A DNA stretch of 64,000 nt from positions 37,222-101,221 of the forward strand of contig JAVYIG010007501.1 of NCBI GenBank assembly GCA_035222895.1, read 5' to 3'. The position numbers and the translations under genes are program-made. Shown here one piece after another: positions 55,753 to 64,000 of the stretch. Position 1 is the first letter of the stretch. Each line of letters opens with the position of its first letter. The stretch is from Strongylocentrotus droebachiensis (taxonomy: Eukaryota; Echinodermata; Echinoidea; Camarodonta; Strongylocentrotidae). The notes under the pieces are model-generated. The model was not told the origin of the DNA, did no database searches, and worked only from the letters and a program-made list of their open reading frames with translations.

Positions 55753-56625
55753 ACCCCAACAAATTGCAACAAAAGGTTTTTCAACGGTTTCTAGTAGTAT
55801 TCGACCTCAGGAATATTATACTTAAAGTATACCAAAATCGAAGGTTCAGAAACCTGTTATTTTCAAGATGGCGTCCAAGATGGCCGCCGATACCTAAACA
55901 TGGCCATGAATTACTTATTATCCATCCTAGAGACATAATTTTGGTGTCTATCCCATGGTTTCGGGGGTCAAATAATCCATTGAGACAAGTAAGAATTGTT
56001 TGTGATGGTATAGGAAACCCCAAAATCCAATATGGCGTCCAAAATGGCCGCCATCACATAAAAAAGGCCATAAGTCACTTATTATCCATCCGAGAGACAT
56101 AATTGAGGTGTCTATGCTATGGTTTTCGGGGTCATAGAAATGAGAAACCTTAGTGGTCTTGTGGCAATTTAGACGCCATATTGGATTTTGTGGTTTCCTG
56201 AACCACTGCTTAACGTTCTAACCTATCCTAATGGATTCGATGACCCCGCAAACCAAAGCATAGACACCCCAATTTTGTCTCTCTGATGGATAATAAGTGA
56301 CTTATGGCCATGTTATGTTATGGCGGCCATTTTGGACGCCATCTTGGATTTGGGGGTTTCCTAGACCATCACAACCCATTCTTACTTGTCTCAATAGTTT
56401 CTCTGACCCCCGAAACCATGGGATAGAAACCAAAATTATGTGTGTAGGATGGATAATAAGTGATTTATGGCCATTTTTAAGTATCGGCGGCCATTGGACG
56501 CCATCTTGAAAATAACAGCTTTCTGAAGCTTTGATTTCGGTATACTTTTAATATGTTATTCCTGAGGTCGAATACTACTAGAAACCGTTGGAAAACCTTT
56601 TGTTGCAGTATTTTGGGGGTTGGGG
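55753..56625. mobile_element. Large foldback element, ~870 bp
   Basis: Two arms of about 400 bp are inverted copies: the left arm begins near AACAAAAGGTTTTTCAACGG, the right arm ends near its complement. Each arm contains two GGCGTCCA-ATGGCCGCC blocks and repeated 'ATTATCCATC..AGAGACATAAT' blocks, so the arm itself is an internal direct repeat. No transposase; family not identified. Flanks look like gene C upstream sequence. Confidence 0.75.
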
Positions 56626-56639
56626 TGTTTTTTACCGTA

Positions 56640-57347
56640 GGCCTATATTGACCTGACTATTGTAAGCACTGCGTACAAAACCAATGGGATTTGGTGCATG
56701 ATGAACATGTGCTGACGCGTGCTGTGGCAAAAACAGCCGCCCACACTAACACAATCATGCAGAGTATAACATGGCGTATTACTTGACCCTTGACGATTTT
56801 CAAAAATCCGGCTTCGAGGTGCGCTGCGTATTGCAACTCGGAATATCACTGCCAAATTTCAAGCAAAAAAAAGGACGGGACTGAGGGGGCGAAAAGCAGT
56901 CTGAAAAATTACGTCATTGCCGATTCGTGTAATAACTTGGCGGAAACTCGGCAGAATGTGTATAGTGACCCTTGTTCAAACGCAATTTACTCCAATATTT
57001 CTGTAATAACATATAACGTATTAATTTGGTATCATTCGAAAGAAAACTTCATTGCGGTCAGTTTCGAACCATTGGCATCTACGTGCAATGTTTTGTACGC
57101 GTTAAACTGGCTTATACGTAATGCATAGTAAAATCATCATTTTTGGCAAAAGGTTTACGCTGACATCATCAAATTTACCAGACTTAGCAGAAAGTTGTCA
57201 CGTGCTTGGATACATGTGTATGCCAAGTTTCATTGACGTAGGTATAAGGATCGTCATTTTAGAGTAAGTTCCTGAAAATGGCGAATTTGGAGGGCAATTT
57301 TCTCAAAAGTGTGTCAGCGCTAGGGTATATATATATATATATATATA
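56640..57347. other. Gene C upstream, unassigned 0.7 kb
   Basis: No exon or element termini recognised. A phrase near 55662 (GATGCTAGAGACTATGCCT) recurs at 58024, so parts of 55550-58100 are duplicated within the gene C upstream region. Confidence 0.4.
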
Positions 57348-57624
57348 CAGTGGCGTACGCAGGATTTTTTCAAGGGGGGGAGGGGGGGGGGGGGGGGGGG
57401 GGTAAGAGGACACATTTTTTTTTTTTTTTTTTGGTCTCGAAATTTTAAAATTTGACATTTTGCTCCGTTGGGGGGGGGGGTATGGTCAGCTTTTTAGGTC
57501 AACCATGGGAATTTTTTTTTTCTTTTTTTTTTTTAATTAAAAAAAAAAAAAAAAAAAAAAAAATCTAAAAGGGGGGGGGGGGGGTTTAACCCCCCAAACC
57601 CCCCCCCCCCTGTGTACGCGCCTG
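57348..57624. mobile_element. hAT-like MITE with homopolymer interior, 277 bp
   Basis: Ends CAGTGGCGTACGCAGG and CCTGTGTACGCGCCTG (imperfect inverted repeat), related to the CAGTGGCGTACC ends of 16447-18459. Interior is mostly G, T, A and C runs. Inserted in (TA)n, so an 8-bp TATATATA duplication cannot be told from the microsatellite. Confidence 0.65.
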
Positions 57625-58909
57625 TATATATATATATATAAGTATCTAAATCCCAAAAAGGGTACGGCCACAGAAAGAAAGCCAGTTCCTAGAACTTTAG
57701 AGGGCGCTATTTATTTTGTGCATATTCATTGGAGCGTTAAATTCAGCATGACTTTATGCAATTATGAGATAAAGATGCTGCAAAAAATTGAGACGGAGTC
57801 GGTTTCGGATTTGAATTTGCAGTGCATAGATGTTTTTTTGAAGGTCAGATAATGCATCGCAGATGAAAGAACATATCTAGGACTATTGAGAGGAATTTAT
57901 TAGAACTCTGTAGGATCTAGGATAGTGGAGATAGGAAGGAAGAGAGTAAAGGCCTTACAAAAATACCAGAAACGGATATGCATGAGTCATTTCGAAAATC
58001 GAAGAATGTGGTGACCTTGATAAGATGCTAGAGACTATGCCTCTGAAATTTGAAGGAAAAGGACACGAGGAAAGGGCATGTAACTAGTGATAACAAGCAC
58101 TACGTGCAAAACGAATGCGATTTCCTGACGAAAACAAGGAAAACACGGAAAACATCGAAAAGAATATTAATGGGGCAGATTGTGAACGAAAACAAGGCAA
58201 TGACGATATCGTCATTGCAATATATGATACAAACCAAACTACACGGGGAATATAACAAAATAGTATAATGGTAGGGTGGACGACCGGAACATTTGCAACA
58301 TACCATCGGGGGTTAATAAGGGGCGTCACACAATAACAAATTGTTGGAACTAACATGAACGAATGCATAAGTTAGAATACGCATAGATGTGAACATATTC
58401 TCGACGAATAGATTCCTTGGGGTTGGACGGAACGAACTGGCAACGATCTTTAAAAGACTACAAAATGACTACATAATTACTGAACGAGAGCGAATGCTTA
58501 ATGATGGCGATATTTTTACGAACCACTAACGCGCTGAGCGTATACATATTATGCTCCTCGTTTAGCGACACGATTTTGGATCTGAAGGTTTCGAAATAAA
58601 AGAAAAACAAAATTAAATTTGTCTGGCGGGCCCCAATGCCTTATTATATTTGTACTAATTCTAATTTGTACATATTTTCTTAATCTGACCGGTTAGAATA
58701 TAAATAGATCATCAGTGCTTTCACTGCATCTATCCCAGAACTGTTAACATAGGTTCTATAACAAATAGTAATAATGCATCTAGTTGAGTCGAGTTGCTAA
58801 CAAATAATAAGTGTTAATGTGCAATCAACCAATCTCCGAAGCATTGAATTTGCTTTCAAATGATTTCATTTGTATCATTTGAATGGAGCATTGTGTCAGG
58901 TTCGCGTAC

Positions 58910-59514
58910 CATATGGCTCCGTTTAGTCTCATTTCACGACGCCCCCTATCGTCAGAGCATGGTCAGCGTCAGCAGCCTAACATGTTAGCCTATGGACGTT
59001 TTTTTTTTAAATCGTTAAAAATTCATTTTTTGTTTAAACGAAAAGCACATCCACCCGACGTACGTTATCACTAGCTCTTTCATTTGAGCCCTCATGTCTC
59101 ATTGACTTTTGAAAGTTCACCCACCGTAATTTTTCAAAATAGGTTGCAAGCTCGCTATTGCCTATAATACACATGTGAAACAAGTCTAACTTTGGACTCA
59201 GTTTACCAAGCGATTTGAAGATTATAGGTCGAGCACACGAAACATAAAACGCATGAATTATCATAGATCACTTCTGCCTATTTCATTTTGTCCATTTCAT
59301 CCAACCCCCCACCGTAATTTTTCCATTTAGTAAAGCAAACATTTTGCCGAGTTTAGCAAAAACATGAATATTCATGAACGGTCAGACAATACAGCCTTTT
59401 AGTACGTAACGTATAGTGAATGGGAATGTGCGATGATCCGTTCAGGAGGTAGAGGTCAGTGGTTTGTGCTGGCAATGTTCACGCGAGCGAAAATGAGACA
59501 ATCGGAGCTATATG
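58910..59514 (-). mobile_element. ~600-bp TIR element of unknown family, copy 3, in the gene C upstream region
   Basis: Reverse-complement copy of the elements at 12922 and 52584. The corresponding place upstream of gene B (14894/14895, GCGTAC|AATGCC) is empty, so the insertion is defined to the base. No target duplication is seen when filled and empty sites are compared. Confidence 0.85.
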
Positions 59515-59902
59515 AATGCCAAATGTAAACATGACATCATGCCAGTATCAATGTAAACCGGAACAATACGAGTCAAGTGTATTTTAATAGCTTTCAAGGG
59601 CTTGTGACGAAAGTTGAGGAACTTGGCCTTAAAAATACATTGATTCGTTTCGATTTACAACGAGGAAAAGCAAGCTATGCTTTAAGTTTTTGGTACGGGA
59701 AAACACGACTTCATGACTACGTCTACCCAGGGATATGAGGTCTACCTACTAATTGACATTTTGGGAACGAATTTTGAATACGTGTGTTGCTCTGCTTGAA
59801 ACATCGTTAAAGAATACATTATCTAGGGACATCACCCTTCTTGTGTACAGGAAGCAGAATCTAGAGGGGCATTATCTTAGATGAGCCTCGTGTTATGGTA
59901 TA
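59515..59902 (+). promoter_or_regulatory. Gene C upstream block conserved with gene B
   Basis: Continues the alignment with 14895-15303. Retains TGTAAACATGACATCATG and ACAGGAAGC. Candidate promoter-proximal sequence; start site unknown. The TIR element at 58910-59514 separates it from more distal upstream sequence, which might affect regulation. Confidence 0.35.
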
Positions 59903-59993
59903 ATGAATGTCCTTCATCGTATCATGTCTGTGTCTATGCAGATTTTGGCCATCTTGGTTTTGATTATCAGCCTTCACAGAGATACATGGCAAG
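59903..59993 (+). CDS. Gene C exon 1: signal peptide
   Basis: Encodes MNVLHRIMSVSMQILAILVL, then IISLHRDTWQ, ending phase 1 at GTAAAT. Almost the same as gene B exon 1. Hydrophobic core LAILVLIIS. In-frame ATGs at 59903, seven codons later and at MetGln are candidates; the first and last are shared with gene B. Confidence 0.8.
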
Positions 59994-60716
59994 GTAAATA
60001 CACGCATTGTGATGCGAGAGCTTATACCGCACTCACTACGATCCCGTTAGCTTTAAGGTATTACCTTTTGGAATAGGATCCCATTTTGTTGTCTCCTTTT
60101 TCGATCGTTACTGTTTCCTTTAACAAGTAACTACACTGTCGCTCATATAGTTGGAATATTTTTGTTTACCCCAATTTATGGAATTATTTTGACACTAGTA
60201 TTCCTAATAGATCTAGATAATAGTATACATTCTTAGATTTTATTGGATAATAATTTGCCAGTGTTTGTTTCGCGTGACTGCTAAAGCACGTGTATGCTAC
60301 GATGCTAATCAACTAGGGGACCTACGCCCTTAAGTCATAAATGACAGTAATGAGGATTAATGCCCCATAAAAGGGCACTAATATAGCACATTGACACGGT
60401 TTTGAACCTGGGGCCTCACAGTTACGAGGGCGTTGCTTTGCCACTGAACCATGACTGTACGCAGCGGGGCTAGGGTAGAGGGCAGTTCCCACAAATAAAA
60501 AAGAAAAAAGAAAAATGCAATAAATTTTCAATAATTCATTTTACCCCGGTCCCCAACATAACAAAAATCCTCCGTACGGCCATGCATTATGACTCAAGGC
60601 ACGGGCACATACATTTTACCTTTTTTTGGAGATGCCCCCCCCCCCTCCTGGCGCTCACGGGGGGGGGGGGGTGCGATTTTTCAAATTTTCGAGGGCCAAA
60701 AATTAGTGCTCACACC

Positions 60717-60747
<31 letters not shown>

Positions 60748-63700
60748 AAAAAAAAAAAAAAAAAACTGACGACGTGTTACTTGAAATGCTAGAACGGAAA
60801 TTGATTGATTGAACTAAACAAAACTTTTCATCTGTATTTTCGATCATAATATACAATATTGTTAGCACGATTTCAAGATTTTGTAATTATAATTTGTTTT
60901 CCCATTCATGAAATCTTCATCAAATTATGCTAATGACTACAATATATTACATGATATATATAATATAAATATTACATAAACACAAAATATCACAAACAAA
61001 ACAAACATAAAACAAGACGATATTACAAAACAAACATTTTATTACGGCAAAAAATCTATTCCAACTACTATCAAATTATATAAACCTATTTTTACTTATG
61101 ATATTATTGACTTGGATTGTGTAATAATGCAGCATTTTATATGATTATTATTACATTAATATTCAGTCAATGGGCAGATATGTAATACTCGAGGCTGGCT
61201 GGACTTTGGTGATTCACAGTACCTCATCGTTGACACTACCGTTAGCACTAAACAGTCCTGGGCTGGTGCGAAGAAGTACTGTCAAGATCAAGGTGGACAT
61301 CTTGCTATCATTACTTCTCATGAACAAACTGTAAGTGAAATAAAATTTACCAATATATATTCACCGATATGGTTTTATGACTAATTTTCCCCTTTTTCTC
61401 CATCCCATGTTTGTCAGTTGTATGAAAAACTGTTACATGTTAATTGAAAAATGCGCAAGATATTTAATAAACTGAATCATGTAGATTTATAAAGGATATT
61501 TCAAAATATCTCTGAATATTTATTTTGGGCTATTGAAACCACTTTCACCAAGTTGATTTTTCTTTGTAAATGTGTGTTCCAGTTTTCTTTTTTTGTGTGT
61601 AAATTTATTTCATTTTGCATGGGTGTATAGCATGATGGAAACAGACATATAATCCCGAACCTCTTATCATACTTGGTATTTCAGTGTGTACCCTAGGTAG
61701 ATAAACATGGTAACTGCAAATCATGTCGGATGAAGTGAATTGTGATTTCACTGTACTATTTCTTCTATTCTATGATTTGTCGAATACTCAATCCACTAAT
61801 TAAACATTTGACTATATAATAGCTTGCGCCTGTCTTAAGAAAAAAATCATACTTTTTTCAGGAAAAAAGTCATTGATGCCTAAAAAAACATATGTAAGGA
61901 TACTCCGTGACCTTTTCTTTTCTTGTTATCAATCACATCTTGTTTTACTTCCCAGGCTTTTCTCGTCACCTACACGTCGAAATCGAATAATGGATGGAAC
62001 TACTGGATAGGACTTTATTACTCAGACGATGATGGACAGTACACATGGATTGACAACACACAACCAGAGTGAATATACAATAATGATAATAATAATCATA
62101 ATAATAATACAATGTTGGAAATCCATTTTTGTTTACCTCTTTTCATAAAGTCATTATTACAATTATTTTTTGTTCCTGGTGGATTAAGTTTTTGTTCTTA
62201 TCAAAACTTTACTGGCCAATCTAAAGAGTCATACCGATTGATCAATTAAGTTCTGAGTAAACTATATCTATCACGAATAAACCGTGTGCTCAAAATCATT
62301 TCATGAAAAAAGGAAAAAAGAACTTAATCAACTTTATGTGCACAATAATAATAATAATAATAATGATAAGGACAATAAAAACAACGATCATCATCACCAT
62401 CATCATGGAATGACATTAACATTAATATTGGCTGGTAAGTGGGTTAATAATAGCGCATGTGCCATTCAAACCTGCCCTAATAGAAATAACACAAACTATC
62501 TTAATGATTATTATTTGTTGTGACCATCACAATAATAGTTTTTGTAGTGATGGTGGTAATGATGATGATATATAATGTTATAATCATTTGATATCTAAAT
62601 TTTAAGCTGACCCATTGTATGGACATTCTGATAATGGTCCTATACAACAACTTTAAGGTTTATCAATTAGATAGTAAGACTCCTTGTACATAGTGTTATT
62701 CTTATACAATTACTCTTTTTTCAATAGATATATCAAAAAAGTTCTTCGATGTATTAATCATTAACAACAAAAATATTCCAAAAATTAATTCGCTATTTCC
62801 TATCTCAACCTGCAATCTGGAATCCTTTTCCGATGAAAGTGTATGACGGGGACGGGGATATTAACAGGATTTAACTCGATTTCATTTGATAGGTACTCAA
62901 ATTGGTCACCTTCCCAACCGTCAAGAAACCATGAATGTGTCTTCATGAGATCTACATACAGCGCCGTAGATCAAGGCAAATGGCAAATAAGTTCATGTGA
63001 TGATAAGCGCGTCCACATATGTCAACGTCCGAAAGGTACATATACATGATATATGAATATTTATGTGCCCAATGGAACAGTAACCACATCAGTGATCGAC
63101 ATCTACCTCCAATACATATATCATTTATGTTTCTCGGTCAATGAAAACGAACGAATAAATGAATGAAATGCATGAAGGAATTAATAAATTGGTAAATAAA
63201 TGAACTGAATAATAAACAAACAGCAAAATTAAACGAAGCAAACAATTTTAGTTGTAATATATGAAATGAGAAAATTGGACTCAACCTATGTCATTTTTGC
63301 ATCGTCAGATTCCCGTTGTTCGTGGCATCGTTTCGGCCAATCGTTATATCGGTTCTACGGAAAAGCAATGTTCTTTGACGGTGCTAGGGCAAACTGCATT
63401 ACCAACGACGGTGACCTAGCCATTATCAAATCAGAAGAACTTAATGTAAGAGAAAATAAACCTACGCTGTCACTTGTATGAATTGTACCATTCAATTTTA
63501 TTTTATTTGTATTTAAAGGAGCATACATAATAATATCGCTATGTCACAGCACTGGGGAATTCTCTTTAGCCGTAGGTAATATAAGACTCATTATATGAGA
63601 ATATTTAGCCCAATCTTTTAACAGTTTTTCATATTGAAACTTTAAGCCTACCTACCGATTTGGGAAAATATTATCAATAACATGTTCAGATTGGAGCATA

Positions 63701-64000
63701 TCATTTTATTATATCCGATAAATGTTATTCATGTAAACACTTCTTTTAACGCTGGGAATCTTTCCGGTAATGGCAAAACTATGTCGGAAGTACTTACCAT
63801 TGACAACGTTTATGATATTATTTTTAGACGACAGGAATTTAAAAAAACATTGTTCCCTGCGTTTATTATTCTGTTTTTTTATTCTTTTCCACGTTTCTTT
63901 TCAAGAATTTCCTGGTAGGACTCATATCAATTTCAAACCCGTCGGATGCTTGCTATTTGTTAGGACTTAGAGTCTATGAACACGGTGGTACTTTTAGATG
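59903..64000 (+). CDS. Gene C: 5' part of a third lectin-RPTP paralogue
   Basis: Exons 59903-59993 (signal peptide), 61167-61330, 61956-62068 and 62893-63035 (CTLD1), 63309-63445 and 63906 to the window end (CTLD2, incomplete). Phases are those of gene B, exon lengths match except the first CTLD1 exon (164 versus 152 nt), and introns align too, so the B-C duplication is recent compared with A. Nothing beyond CTLD2 is in the window; EGF, FN3 and phosphatase parts are inferred by analogy only. No stop or splice defect is visible in the part seen. Confidence 0.88.
60340..60475 (-). repeat. SINE fragment, minus strand, gene C intron 1
   Basis: The reverse complement has GGTTCAGTGGCAAAGCAACG (head), B-box-like CAGGTTCAAAACC and ATTAATCCTCATTACTG, in the same order as 41846-42010. 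Confidence 0.5.
60560..60765. repeat. Poly-C/poly-A rich transposon remnant
   Basis: CCGTACGGCCATG near 60572 resembles the nested inverted end near 18205. It is followed by C, G and A homopolymers. Probably a hAT-like remnant; short Pro/Lys-rich frames across it are artefacts. Confidence 0.4.
61167..63035 (+). CDS. Gene C CTLD1 (three exons)
   Basis: Exons 61167-61330, 61956-62068 and 62893-63035. Reads GWLDFGDSQYLIV, SWAGAKKYCQDQGGHLAII, YWIGLYYS, WIDNTQPE, NWSPSQPS and KWQISSC...RVHICQRP. The first exon is 12 nt longer than in gene B (an insert in TVSTKQSW). Like gene B's CTLD1 it has QPS rather than QPD or EPN, and WQI instead of WND, so the altered sugar site predates the B-C split. Confidence 0.9.
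63309..64000 (+). CDS. Gene C CTLD2, first two exons (runs off the window)
   Basis: Exon 63309-63445 reads SRCSWHRFGQSLYRF, then GARANCITNDGDLAII and EELN. Exon 63906 to the edge reads NFLVGLISISNPSDACYLLG and ends in a partial Trp codon. WFGL of gene B is here LLGL, losing a core Trp. The acceptor TTTTCAAG at 63905 is the same as in gene B. The exon with the EPN/WND site is beyond the window. Confidence 0.85.

Noticed and set aside
1-64000. Retroviral, LTR or Polinton-like sequences
   Set aside because: I looked for reverse transcriptase, integrase, capsid-type frames and paired long terminal repeats and saw none.

Overview
The window looks like nuclear DNA of a marine deuterostome, most likely an echinoderm such as a sea urchin. 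The reasons are AT-rich sequence, small exons (18 to about 440 bp) in 0.2-5 kb introns with GT-AG junctions, a receptor tyrosine phosphatase carrying C-type lectin domains (a type I recall from sea urchin phosphatase surveys, not checked here), and dense short DNA transposons and tRNA-headed SINEs. The species cannot be fixed from the sequence alone.

The window holds three consecutive, same-strand (+) paralogues of one receptor-type protein tyrosine phosphatase (RPTP) gene. Gene A (202-8532) enters from the left and shows its last 12 exons: phosphatase domain D1, phosphatase domain D2 and the C-terminal tail. Gene B (15304-50404) appears complete. I read 36 exons whose phases all fit, giving a 5,202-nt reading frame (1,733 residues plus stop): signal peptide, three C-type lectin-like domains (CTLDs), five EGF-like modules, one Ig-like module, one fibronectin III domain, one transmembrane helix, a duplicated juxtamembrane segment, D1, D2 and a tyrosine-rich tail. 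Gene C (59903 to the window end) repeats the start of gene B (signal exon, CTLD1, first two exons of CTLD2) and runs off the right edge.

Layout: 1-8532 gene A; 8501-9345 a 65-bp minisatellite that begins in gene A's last codons; 9346-15303 intergenic with several nested DNA elements; 15304-50404 gene B, with large repeats in its introns; 50405-59902 intergenic, with several short transposons and a large foldback; 59903-64000 gene C. The upstream regions and first introns of B and C align over kilobases, so each gene supplies pre-insertion ('empty') sites for elements in the other.

The likely job of these proteins is to bind glycans or glycoproteins through CTLDs outside the cell and link this to tyrosine dephosphorylation inside. 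D1 keeps the full catalytic set. D2 keeps the Cys-X5-Arg loop but has lost the WPD aspartate. The tails carry Tyr-X-Asn motifs that could recruit Grb2-type SH2 adaptors. No rRNA, CRISPR, confident functional tRNA, retroviral element or unrelated host gene was recognised.
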